DNA from: Otis tarda
Lineage: Eukaryota > Chordata > Aves > Otidiformes > Otididae
Direction of reading: 5' to 3'
DNA length: 64,000 nucleotides
Assembly: GCA_026413225.1 (NCBI GenBank)
Contig: CM048554.1
Coordinates: 10,184,001 to 10,248,000 of the forward strand
A program made the translations under genes and the position numbers. Below the pieces are notes generated by a model. The model had not been told where the DNA came from, did no database searches, and was given only the letters and a program-made list of their open reading frames with translations. Of the stretch, positions 21,054-33,508 are shown piece after piece (position 1 is the first letter of the stretch; each line of letters opens with the position of its first letter).

Positions 21054-22240
21054 TGTCAAGTGGGCCTCACCATTCCTGTGCCAAGCTGTGCGTGGCCTCA
21101 GCCCTCCCAGCAGCCCGGAGCCCTCCCGCTCCCCCCGTGCCGGGGCTGTGTCGGGCCGAGCAGTGCCGGCTGGCTCAGCCTGGCCTGGCCCGGCCCGGGG
21201 CTGCCGAAGGGCGGGAGGCCCGGGGCCCGGCTGGGGCTGCCGGGCCTGTCGCCTAGCAACGGGTGGCAGGGCGCTCGCCATTGGCCGCGGCCAGAGGCGT
21301 CGAAGCCGGCGGCCAATGGGGTGGCGCTGTGCGGCCGGGGAGAGAGGCTGGGGTGGGCACAGGGGAGCCTCCGCCCGGCCTGCCCCGGGGCGGGGTCGGC
21401 ACGGCCTCGCTGCGGGGCCCGGCCCGGGCCAGGGCCTGGCTGGAGCCGGGCTGTGCCAGGACAGAGCCGCCTCAGCGAGCCCTCCCCAGGAGCGGCCGGA
21501 GCAGGTCTGTGGCACGGGGTTGGGGCTTGCCCCAGCTTTGGCTTCAGGCGGGGTTTGGCCGGGGCCGGGGCGCGGTCCGAGGCGAGGGGCCGTCGGGGCT
21601 GGGCAGGGCTGGGCAGGGCTTGCCTGCGCTGGGCTCGTGTGCCCGGCCCGGCCCGGCCCGGCCCTGCTGGGCTTTCCAGCCGGGGCCGGGCCCTGGGGCG
21701 GGCTCTGCCTTGGGCGCCGCTTTCTGTCGCTGCTCCTGGCAGAGCTGCAGGCGGGCGGGAAGCTGTGCCGGGCTGCTCTCGGCTCTGGCCGGGGCTCTCG
21801 GCGCCCCCTTTCCCCGGGGCTCCCTCCCCTCCGCTGCCCCCCGGCCCCGGGTGCACGCGCGGCTTCGGGAAGCTTCGGGCCGTACCGGGCGGCGCGAGGC
21901 GAGGGCGGGCGTTGGCGGCAGCGGGGCGCTGCGCGTGGAGCTGCCAGCGGCCGGAGCGGCGCGGCCCGGAGGAGGAGGAGGAGGAGGAGGAGGAGGAGGG
22001 AGGGGCGCGGTGGTTTCGGGGAGGAGCGGAGCCCGTGTCCCGAGGTGGTGGCGAGGGGAGAGAGCCGCTGTCCTGCGGGGAGCGGGCGGCGGGCAGCCTG
22101 GCGAGAGGTGCGGAGCCTGGGCCCGGCCCCGCCGGGAGGTGGCGGCGCTGGCAGCGGCACCGGCTGTGCTCCGGGCCGTGGGACGGGGGTGTCACCGTGG
22201 GTGTTTGGAGCCTGAGGTGCCAGCAGCTGGGAGGCTGAGG
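21054..22240. promoter_or_regulatory. CpG island, candidate promoter, copy 2
   Basis: This is the same island with one extra CCCGG-type pentamer near 21645-21660. The X-box is at 21248-21260. It lies about 10 kb upstream, on the minus strand, of the syntabulin-like exons of copy 1. Confidence 0.75.
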
Positions 22241-22991
22241 TGAGCTGAGATCAGCTGAGGCTTCTCTTCCTCGATATAGAATGAACAGTGTGTGTATAGA
22301 ACATGTCGGGGTGTGCATATATATTCATTCTCGAAAGACGTATGTTTGCACGTAGCTGCGCGTGTCTCTCCGTAGGTATTGTGTACCTGCTTGCTGCATC
22401 TTTAACGTGTAGCTCCCGTGTGTATGAATGTATCTAGATGGTGTCGTAGCTGTGTGTATTTTATATCCAGCCAAAAATGGCCTCACTCGGGCAATGCAGG
22501 ACTTGTTCTGTACGTCGAATATGTACTGCCCGCATATAGCGTGTGCGAAATGAAGAGAGCTTCGGCTAAGCAAGGTGTAAGATACACACTGTGTTGTTAA
22601 AGCCTCGTTCGCAGATAGAAAAACCTCAGGAAACCTTTTCCGCGCGTGCGCAGTAAATATGCTGTCAAGTTCTAGTCAGCCTGCAGAAGGGAAACGGGAA
22701 GTAGTACGAACCCTTTTGTCCATCTGCGGAGTCTCTGCTGTCTGAATGTCTTCTGACTTCAGCCTGGGGAGCTGGGCTGAGTCTGCTTGAGTTGCCAGAG
22801 ATGGGGCATTTGTGCTGCTTGTGTATGTCCTGTGGAGCAGGCAAAGAGAGAGGGTGAGGTGAGAGTGAGCAGAGGAGCAGAGGAGTGTCTCGCGGGTGAA
22901 AGAGGAGCTCTGCAGGTGGTCATTTGAAGGGACTGAGGGGAATGTTTTGGGAGCCACCTTGCACCTGGGCCACAAAGGGCCTTCTCTGAGT

Positions 22992-23443
22992 TGCCAGAGG
23001 AGCCCCGCGTCTCGTCGTGTGACGCCGGAAGAGCCCCGCATCGCGTTGTGTTGCGCCAGAGCCGCGCCGCTGCAGATCGTGCCTACTCCGAAGTTGTTGC
23101 CTCTGCGACAGCCGCTGGCTGCAGGAGCCCTGTGCCTTTGCGCTGCTGGCCGGATGGGCCCAGTGCCCTCTTTGCGCTGGCCGGAGGATCCAAACGCCCT
23201 TTTTCCACTGGCTGGAGGAGCCCCGCACCCTTTTTCCACTCTGCGGAGGAGCCCTGCTCATTTTGCCGCTGGCTGCAGTAGCCCTGCACCCTTTTCTTCA
23301 GATGGCCGCAGAAGCCTAACGGCCTTTTATGCCAGAGGAGCCCCACGCCCTTTTTCTGCTGGCCGGAGGAGCCCAGTTCCTTTATGCCACTGGCCAGAGG
23401 AGTCCCGCGGCCTTTTTCCGCTGACTGCAGGAGCAGGAGCTGG
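22992..23443 (+). repeat. Degenerate ~33 bp minisatellite, copy 2
   Basis: Sequence and unit number are the same as in copy 1. Confidence 0.8.
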
Positions 23444-23610
23444 CTGCATTTATACACAATGCCCTTATACACAGTATTTCCAAGGGCTCAAATGACTGTC
23501 AGATTCCAACACAGAGACTTGAAAACATTACTATTTCAAGTGCAGCCCTGTTTTCCTCATCCCTCTTTCTCTCTGCCTCAGCCAGCTGGTGCCCAGGGAC
23601 AGAGGGGACT

Positions 23611-25253
23611 TCAGGTTTGGACACTGAAGGGTGCACGGCGTAAAGAGGGCAGGGCCAGCAGGCAGCAGCCACCAAGCAAGGCCCCCATGTTGCAAATGGG
23701 ATTTGTTCCTCCTCTCCAAGCACTGAAAGCCCACAGGACAGTTGGAACAACAGGGGCTGCTACAGCCAGGACATCTCCGACGAGGCTGCTGCTCCAGCAC
23801 CTCCTCCTTAGTCCTGCTGAGGCCTCACTGGGTTGCAGCCCACTGTCTGCCACCTCCTCCAGAGCTTGGTCCTCTGTCATGAGACTGTCTGGCAGTGTGG
23901 CACACCACGCCAACGTGTACCCCAGGCGCTGCCCGTGTCTCTCAGAGCTGTCCTGAGCCATCTTCACGATCTGCAGCAAAGATTCCAGGGTCTTGTTTTC
24001 AATCGTTGTGTCTCTGAAGCATTGCTCAATTTCTTCATCTTTCTCAGCCAAGCTAGTTTTCATGCTTTCAATAACCTGCTTGAGTTCTTCAATTTCCCTT
24101 CTTGCTTGCAAGCAGGCGAGCTCCGTCTCCACACGCTTACACTCTTCCTCAATCCAGTCTTCCTTCATCCGTCCCAGCTGAGCTTTCAGCTCTTCTATTT
24201 CTGTTTCCCTGTAGCAAAACACAACTGTTGTAACACTTCTGCTGAGGAAAAACAGCCAGGGCTCCCACCCCAAAATGCTCCCAAGTCAGTCTTTCTAACT
24301 CTGATTTCTGAAGTGAAATATACCTTTCTTTAAGTTTGCTCCCAGATTCCTTCAGCCTTCTTTTCAAATGCCGTACTCCTCTAACTTCTTTCTGCTGCCG
24401 AGGAACCAAATACCGCTCTGGATTTTCTACCTTAATGCTGGGATCGTCACCGCAAGTGATGTATCTCCTTGATCGCCTGAAAAGAAAAAAAACCCAAACC
24501 ATCACATAACATCACTCCTACAGTCCTTCAGTCCTGGGGAAAGGAGAAACATCCCTGTTTTTCTGATTAGAAAGCTTGAGTCATTTGGGGCTCCTCAGCG
24601 TCCGCACAAGTGACGGCCTCTGGCAAATCCAAGTACTGGAGGAAACGGCTGATCTGTGGCTCTAGTGCCAAATTTACTCTTTAGTGTACTTGCCTTCAGT
24701 GCCATTGGAGCAAATGAGACATTTAACTGCAAAATACGCAGCCATCCTCTCAGCCAAAATGGGTGCTGTGCCCAAGAGCAGCCAGCCGGGCCACTGGCAA
24801 GGGCACCCAGCTGCAGACACAGCCAGGTGAGGTAGCGTGTGGACTGAGTTCAGCTCCACACCTGAGTTATGAAGCTGAGCACCCTGAAACCCAGATTCAC
24901 CCTATCGAGCTTTAGGTGCGCATGTGACGTGCTTGGCTGTTGAGCTGCCTGGGAGAGAGAGGGAAACAGCAGCAGCTTGGTGGCAATTTCTTCTCTGCCA
25001 TGTGTGTCGCATGCTCTGGCAGGTATTTGAGAGCACACTGCCTCCCAGATGGTTTCAGATCTCCCAGTACTGAGAGTGCATGTGCTGGCTGCAAGAGCGT
25101 ACATGGTAGGCTGTCTCAGCTCTAGCTCTATTCAGGAAAAATGGCTTTGCCTACGTGCGAGAGAAAGCAGATCTTCTGATTCCAGCCGCAGACACAGGGC
25201 CTTCAGGCTCTGAAATCCTGCCTGGGCTGCTTGAGGAGCTAAAATCGGCTTCC
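23611..25253 (-). CDS. SYBU: Syntabulin-like gene, 3' part, copy 2
   Basis: Exons lie at 25253-25155, 24476-24324 and 24208-23611 on the minus strand. The encoded protein is identical to that of copy 1, and all splice sites are kept. Confidence 0.75.
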
Positions 25254-28220
25254 CTGCCGGGACAGGAAAAGGAAAGAGTGAAAATGGAAATTACAACTCC
25301 AAGAATGTTTTGAAAAGAACAGGGAATCATCCACACCCTTCCTTTGTCCGTCCTGTGTGAATTTTAGAAGTTAGGTGAATTGGCTGGCTCGGGTCTCGCC
25401 CTGTCCAGCAGCCCGGCAGCTAAGGCGCTCCCTGCACAAGTCCCACTCCTCATCTCCTACTCATCTCCTACTTGCAGTCAGAGCCGTGGCTCTCTCACGG
25501 AGCAAGCGCAAGACTGAGCTCGAGGCTGCAGGCATCCTGAGGCGTGAATCTCCCTTCAGCGGTGCGCGTCCCACTTTCTGTACAGCTGGAGCGGTATCGG
25601 GACAATGAGCGGGCCAGAGAGAGAGGGGAGTTGTGGTGTGCCTGCTGGGAACTCGGCTTCCACCTCCCAGTAAAGCAGGTACTAAATTATACAAAGTGGA
25701 ACAGCTTCCCTGGGTACAGACTCCCTGCATCCCCTCAGCCTGCCCAGCAGCCTGCTCTTAGCACACTGGCACATCCCAACTTCTCGCCTGCCACTGCGTC
25801 GTGCCCCATTTCCTGGGTCCCAGCACAGGACGGTGAGAGGAGGGAGACGTGACTCAGATTTGCTGATTCCCCTGGCTGGAAGAAGGTTCAGACAATACCA
25901 GCCCGGGGGTAAACAGAGACTTTTGTTCAAGAGTTAGGCTCATTGGCAAATCATTGGGTAGCAGAAATGCTTATTGTTTACCAGGCATGTGAGGATTTTA
26001 TGCCTTTACTTACTAGAAAAAAGATAAGTAAGAAGAAAGAGAAGGGGGGAGACAGAGAGAGAGAGAAAGAAAGAGAAAGATATCAACGGTCCGGGTTCCA
26101 GCGTAGGTGCAGCCAATGGGGGTCTGTGGTTTGTGGGAGCGCTCATCCAGAAAATCCTATTCTTTGCTGGAGCCAAGGCTTTTTATCAAGGTAACCTGTC
26201 CCTCCTACCATAGGTGATGCTTAGCATGATGCAGGCAGCGTTAGGTGACATTTAGCGTCACCTAGGCTGGCTTACGCATTATGTAACTTAGTATGAGCTC
26301 CTAAACCTTCAGTTACATACTCGGGGGGTTCACTTGGAATATGCATTTCGGTGTTGACGAGGAGTTAAGGAGGCAAAGTTCCCTCAGCAGACAGGGTCTC
26401 TTTAGAAATGCGGTAATGGGCTAAGGCAAGGCCACCTTATGTCCATCCCCCAGCCACACCCGGTTGCAGTGTCACCGTAACCCTTCCGCCCTGGCAGGGA
26501 CACAGATTTAGAGGCTCCGGGGGTCTCCTTGCCCCCTGCTCCCTTATCAAGCTTTGCCTCCTGCTCTTGTTTGCAGCCTTCTGAGCAAAACCAGTTCCCT
26601 GCTCCAGGGGGTCACAAGTTAGCCTTAGTCAGTTGGTCTCCTACAGGCACTCTTCTCCTTTGTGCTCAAGCCCATGCTCCAAAAGAGGCAGGCAGATCTC
26701 CAGAGAAGTTTCTTTTCCCTTTACTGAACTCAGTAACACGGAGCTCCTCCTCTTTCTTTTTCATAATTTGTGAGGAAGCAGATAAGTACCTAACTGCACA
26801 AGGTTTGTGCCCGAGACCCCGAACTGCAGCTGGCCTCTGCCGCCAGCCCAGAGCTGAGCAGTTCATTAGTTAGGACAGACAGGATTCTGGCTTTTACTTG
26901 CCCATTCCTCCTGTGTAGCTTGCTGACTTCTTTTCTGGACCCTCCATTGCTGCCGTGGCGGCCGTGCGCTTGCTGTGGCCTCAGAGCTTTCTGAACAAGA
27001 GGAGATACACACGTATTGAGAGGCCACAGCCCAACCACTCATTGCCTACGTCTCTCCTAAGCAACAGCAGCAACAATTTCTTACAAGGGAGCGGATCACA
27101 ACATTTGTGATGCAGAATTACAGGATTGTTTTTCTAGGCCATTTAACAGCAACTTGTAGATTTCAGTTCAAAAAGACCAAACACTTTAAAGCCAAAACCA
27201 CTCTTTGTAGCTGCTGCTTTGCTTATTCTCGTTTCAAAGAAATAGGTGGCTATTTGAACGTTTTCCACATCAATGCAACTAAATTAACGTAAATTCAAGC
27301 TTTTAATCTGAAATAGACCAAAATCCAAACTAAAATAATGGCGTTAGAATAATAGTTTTTACCTGACATTTTAAGCATCTTTTGCTCAAAATATTTAGAT
27401 TCTGATTATATTCCAAGAGCACCTTTTCCCCTTCCCTGCAATTTACTTAGCTTTTGTCCTAAGAATACTTCATTCCTGCTGACTAACAAAATTCACAGTG
27501 CGCAGTTCCTACTTGAAGAGCCAAGCGTGATCTTCAAACACCAACTTTCTCTTGCAACTGAATGTCAAACTGACTTCTGTTTCTGTTTGATTGAGGTATT
27601 CTATCTCTAAGATTCCCATTCCCTGTAAGGACAAATATATTTTATATAAAATTTCACCTGTGTGACTGCAGTTCTACAGTTAGCAAGAATCACGTCATAT
27701 TGATATTTAATTTTCAATGTTTATCTTTTGTAACATAAGGAGACCTGTAGATTCCAACTTCACCCCTCTGAATTACAGATACAAAAGGATTTTTGCCAGG
27801 CAGATGAGCTCCAACGGGATCTGCTGGCTGTGGGTCTGTTGGCCCAACTGGGAGGAAACATTCCAAAACTGCCATGGGGACCCAAACATTCCAAAGAATG
27901 CAGGAGGGGGCGGGGCCATGCAAATGACGGATCCCCCAACAGCCGCTTCCACCCCACCGCCATCCACCAGACCTCAAAGCGCTGGTTGCCTTCCAGACCT
28001 CACAGCCCCGACTGTGACAACACACCAAACCTTTGCAGGGTGACACCCCTCCACGCTCAACTCTGCGACGCAAGCTGTGAGGACAGCACGGGCATGAACC
28101 CGGACACGGCATCCTGGCTGTAGAGGGCAAGGTGTGCGTGTTCATCTCCCTCTGAAAGACAAAAAAATAACATTAGAACCCCTCAAGCTGACGCAAGAAC
28201 AGCTTTAACTCATCTAAACC

Positions 28221-28549
28221 TGTTGGAACACCGGAACGGAATAATCACAAACTCCTCATGGAGGTAAGCATGATCTTCGTTTATTGAGGGCTTTGCTCAC
28301 CCAGTTACAGGATTTTCAGGGTTGCACGCGGGGGTAGGCTTATTACTATTGGATACAGGGTTTGCAGCACGCGCTGATACTGTGTGACTGATTGGATATA
28401 TGCAAATAAGCACGAGCATCTACGTCTTATTCTCCTCCCCTGCTTGCGGTGAGCGCATCCTGTTCAACATCCTCTTTCCTGATTTCAGCATGGCTGTTTA
28501 CCACTTACTTGTCCTTCAATAAGACCTCAAGGTCACTGGAACTGTAACA
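28221..28549 (-). mobile_element. LTR-like element, copy 2
   Basis: It has the same ends and signals and is identical in length to copy 1. Confidence 0.5.
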
Positions 28550-31081
28550 GAAAGCCGGGTTGTGCAGACAGGCCTCAGATAGCACATTATGCCCTTGTTC
28601 AGCGGGGATATTCTCTACATGAACCAGACAGATGTTTCCAACACAGAAGACGTTTCCATGATCCTAGCTTTTTCAAGCTCTCTTCTGCCTTCTCTTCCTC
28701 GCCTTAAACAACAACAACAACTCCCTTCACCCTACGAGTGATCCTTCTTCAGAGACCATGTTTTCCAAAACCCTGATCCTTCTTAGCCGGATGTTCCAGC
28801 TGCCTCTGGTTGGTGTGTGTGTGTCTTCACTGAACGGTGATCCTCAGCAAGGGACTCTGGCAGCAGGGATATAACAGGGGACACCAGCGCAGTCATGACT
28901 GTGGGGGCAGTTTTTCATCAGGCGTCAACAATCTGGTGGAGACGAAAGTCTGTCAGTCTGTTTCCACCTCAGCAGAGGTCATTACAGCCCCCCCAGCTCC
29001 CTGGTGGCAGCAGGGAGCTGTTTCACAGAGCTGGCTGTGGTGTTGCCCCAAAGGGCAGGTAAGAAGGGTCAGAAACGCAGGCGCGTTCCAAACCCAAATT
29101 CCGTCTGTCAGGCAGAATTATTGGTGTGGAATAAAGGAAGCCTGGCCCAAGCACTGAGCTGCAGGTGCGGGGCAGGGGGAGCAGAAGCCAGCCAGGGGCT
29201 TTGTGCTCAGGGAGCTCCGGTCTTCCTGTGCTGGCCATGGGCAGAAGGGGCCTGGCTTGGGAAATGCCCATGGCCGTGTCCATCACCCCCGAGCCCAGCA
29301 GGAGCTGCCTGAGCAGGGTTAATTCTGGCACTGCCCTGCTTTGGGGAGCATGATTGACAGGACTGTGTGGAGTGATCTGTTGAGAGCGGTGTCACAAATG
29401 TGCCTTTCCTTGTGGTGAGGGTGCATGTTGCTCTTCCAGCCCTGCTACTCGCAAGGGGAGGAGGAAGGGACTTGCTTTCACAGAGGCCTCCCCCTGCCTC
29501 CTGCTTCTGAAAGTCTTGCGGGGTCTGGTTGAAAGTGGGCTGGCTTGCGCATGGCTTTCCATGCTGGGTACGCGTTTGCAGAATTTGCTGCATTCTGGTG
29601 TTTGGCAGCCCAGAAATGAGTCTGGCTGCTTTCTTGTTGTTGTAGAGCAGAGTGTAGCACTGCTGCTTGTCTCTTGCAGCATTTTCTGATGAGCTTGGAA
29701 GTCAGATGCGGCGACTCGAGCAGACTGGTCACCACGCTGGCTTCTCAGCAATGGAGAGCAGGGACCCGTTCTAAGGTGACTTTCCAGCTTCAGGTAGGAA
29801 ACTCAAGCTGCAGTGAAAGAGCATTCTGCAGGTGAAGAGGTGAACGGAAGCCAGAGTTGGTAGAAAGGAGTGTCCGGCTTAGCTGACACCTCATCCAGAT
29901 TTCAGGAGCGAGTGTAGAGGTACCCCCTGTGTTCATGCTCTGCCCCTGCTGCTGCTGCCTCGCCCTTCAAAGCCAGGTGTTTGATTCCTTTTCCTGACTG
30001 ACAGCCAGGTGTAGCCTTGTTATGGTCTGATTTGGATGAGAGGAAGGCCCCCTTGTGTTTTAGCTTAACTGAGGCAAGTGTGGGAGGCTAGGTGCAGCTA
30101 AAGGAAAATCTCGCTGTGCTTTTGGTCACCTCAAGCGAGATTAAGACACAAACGAGGTCAAATTCTGTGCAACCAGACTTAGTTGTATTCTGAAAAGGTG
30201 CATAATAGTAGCAATAGGACAGAGTGAGAAGAAAAGGTGGAAATTAAGCAAGCGTTTGGGATCGAGTTGCAAGAATAGTCACCACCATGGATCCACGGTG
30301 TCTCGGGGGTCCAAATCTCTCAGTGCTTCAGCAGTGGGCGATCGCAGAGAGAGCTTGTCTGAACAGTGTTTTTATCCCTCTGGAGGGCTGCGGCCCCTCA
30401 CCAGCTGCACGTCCTCACACCTCTGCATCCGTGCATCCACTCCATGACCCTGGCCCCGCTCCTCACCCAGTTGTTACCTGAATTACAAACCAGGCGTCTC
30501 TGGGGCCTTGCAATCGTCCTTATCCTGTCCAGCAGCTGGAGGAATGCCCCGCTTAGATAGTTGGGAGGAATTTCTCGCTTGACCAAGCAATCCTTTGAGA
30601 CAAAGCCTCTGCAGTTCAGTCTCTCACACCACCCGTGGCTCAGAGATTGCTTCAGGACCCAGGGCGGTTTTAAGAAGAGGTAGTTAAGTAGTGAAAGTCA
30701 GAAAAGAGCATTTTATGCAGTCGGTATGGAATAACGTCAGGTGAAACAGTGGTTAGAAATGGCATATTGGTTACAACACATTGAGTTAATTGAAAGAGTA
30801 ATAGATGGCAAAAACATTAACGCAGCGAAGCCATAGAACAAATAAAAGACTAACATTTAGCAACCAGAAACGAGCACGGTAGTTAAGATTTGTTCATGGT
30901 TCTGAGTGGTTAGCAGAAGGTGGTGATTGTCCACAGTGGCAATTGCAGGGAAAACAAGTGTAAATCAACCGAGTAATCATAATAATGCCTAAAAGAGTAA
31001 TCAGTCCCAAATGGGATACCAGATAAGTGTAAGACACTTTGTTTTCTTTAAAGCCCAAACAGACAGCAACAAGAAGAATCC

Positions 31082-31670
31082 CTAGGGAGTTTTCTCCATG
31101 GCTTCGTGTCTTTCCTGAGAACTAGTGGGCTGCTGCGAGACAGTTTTATGGGGGCAGTTAGCCACCGTGTGCGTGATGCTCTGACAGCAATGGCACTTCT
31201 TTGGCTGCGGAGGTAGACTGCATTCTTTAGTGTGGTGGTCGAGGCCGCCACAGTTGTACCATCTATCTCCCCTTGTTTTTCTTTTTTGTACTGTCTTCCC
31301 TTTGGGTCGCCTTTCACTTCCTAAACAGGGGCTCCCACCAGGGCCTGTTACCTGTCTTGATTCAAGGCCTCTGGAAGATTTTTTTAAAAGTAAATTCCAC
31401 TGGTTCTCCTCCTTTTAGGCTTCTAAATCCTTTCATGTAAAGCTTGCTTTGGTGTACAAAGGCATCAACTGGAGACTCCAAGGGGCTTTCCTCATGGTTG
31501 CTCATGGAGATGAACCCGAATCCCGTTTTCACATTGAACCATTTGCAGTGGCCGGTCCCCTGCAAAACCTGGGATTCCCCTTCTTCTTTCTGCTCCGGCA
31601 ACTTCCCGGGCTCGTCTCCGCTTTTACTCGGCCTTGCTGAGCCTGAGGAGACCTTCTTGATTGACCTCAT
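31082..31670 (-). pseudogene. LIN28B: LIN28B-like processed pseudogene, copy 3
   Basis: The cold-shock frame is at 31670-31362, with identical residues and the same downstream frameshift. Confidence 0.85.
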
Positions 31671-32182
31671 CGCCTTCTGAGGAACCTATTCGCGAAGAAG
31701 ATGGCTGCAGATGCTGACTGCGGCCCTCGTGGTAGGCTGATGGTCACGTTGTTTCTGCTTCGCGTAAAAGGGCATCCAGAATGCCCCAGCACTTCCTTCC
31801 GGAAGGGTCGGGTCACAGATTTTTCTGGCTTTGCGGTTCTGTTGTCCTTTACCTACTCAAATTCGTTATATATTGTTATAACTATAGTTACATAAAAGCA
31901 AGTTACATAAAAGCAAGTTACAAAATATGCTATGGGGTTTCTTCAGAAAAGAAAAGGGGGGGGTGGAAAGAGAGGAAAAAAACTGGGTTATAGCTATGCT
32001 AGCCTCCATTTCCTACCTCCTCATTATTCTTCCGTGCGTAACTGTACGTTCTACCCTGTGAGTTAGAAAGTTCCTCAGTCTGGTCTTAAGGTGCTATTTC
32101 AGCTTTAAGGACATCGATTAGGTCTTCCTCATCCTCCTTCTGCCGTAAGGGGGTGTAATTAGTCAGTTGAATCATTCGTGTG

Positions 32183-33061
32183 TTAACAGTTTTCATTAGA
32201 GTTGGTTTTGCACAAGATATTGCTAATACTTATGATGATTATTATTGCAGTGAACATTTTTACATATTGCACCAAAGTTTGCATCCAGCCAGCAACACTA
32301 AATCCGAACCAACTAAATATTTTCGAAAGCTAGCTAGAATTCATGGATTTGTGGAGTTCATGAGTGTCTTTTGCTACTCGTCGTATTTTTTCCACTTGGA
32401 CATTAAGGGCCTGGGTAACGTTAGGGATGTAGATACAACCATCAGTGCTGGAGAGGTTTAAGTAGCCACAAAATCCACTTTGATGTATAACCATCAGGTC
32501 TAGCGCCGTGCGGTTTTGAAGAGCCATTTTTGGTGTGGCTTGCAGTTGCTGATTAAGCAGCCGTATACTAGTCTCAGTAGCATCAGCTGGTTTTTCTACT
32601 TGATAGGCTAACTTATCTAACCATAATCGTGTTGGCACAGTGGCAACTCCAAGTCCCCAGGATCCTTCCGTTCCCCAGGCTGTGCGGGTGGCTTTTGGAC
32701 AAAAGGCTGTAATTTTGGGGCATCCGTGGACTCCCCATTGGCTATTAACGTTTGTTACTGCATCCCTTAGCCGTTCAGCCCTTCCTGGCTTATGCGGTTT
32801 CGTGAAGCGTTTGAACAGGCCGTTTGTCCGTTGCACAATCCCATTTGCCTGCGGATAATACAAGGTATGGTATACCCATGAAATTCCCTCCTGGGCTGCC
32901 CAGTCTTGGACTGTTCTGGCAGTGAAGTGGGAACCACTGTCCGACTGAATTGACTGTGGCCTGGGGAAGCAGTCCTTTGAGACAAAGACTCTGCAGAGAC
33001 CCGCCTCTTTTTGCCGCTCCCCGCACGAGACCCGCCTCTTTCTATGCCCGAGGAGCCCCAT
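32183..33061 (-). mobile_element. Endogenous retrovirus integrase-envelope remnant, copy 3
   Basis: The fused frame is at 33061-32330. Its translation is identical to copy 1. Confidence 0.8.
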
Positions 33062-33314
33062 GTCCTGGTGTAGCAGAGGAGCCCTGCATCGCGCCGCAGG
33101 AGCCGTTGATTGCGCTGTGCTGCGCCTTCTTAGCCCTTCATTGTGCCGTTTGGGAGGAGCCCTTCATCGTGCCTCGCCGGAGGATCAGCGTTGGGTAGAG
33201 TGCTTTAGTTGATTCTTTCTCCTCTGGAGGAGAGAGACTAGCTAGGTGGTCTCTGGAAGGTCTTTTTAGTTCCATAGTTAGGATTCCTGAGTATCTGACA
33301 TTTTTGCCCTGTAG

Positions 33315-33508
33315 GACTAAGGGCTGTGGAGAGAGACGGCGCCAATGGTGATGAACCAAATGAGTATGACTTTAGTGACGGCTTTCTAGATGATGAGGAC
33401 GAGGAGTGCGAATCTACCGATGAAGACTCTTGATGGGAACGAAGTTCAGAAGAGCAGGATAACAAAGATGTTGAAACGCTTTTGCAAGAAGCAAAAGGTT
33501 CTTTGTGA
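33315..33508 (+). pseudogene. APLF: APLF-like acidic exon remnant, copy 3
   Basis: Sequence and premature stop are the same; no copy-specific change was noticed. Confidence 0.55.

Larger units (their letters stand above)
14275..28554. repeat. Array unit, copy 2 (14280 bp)
   Basis: This complete unit is closest to copy 1. It differs by C6 near 14710, G6 near 17671, one extra C near 21132 and one extra CCCGG-type pentamer in the CpG island near 21645-21660. These account for the 6 bp length difference from copy 1. Confidence 0.97.
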
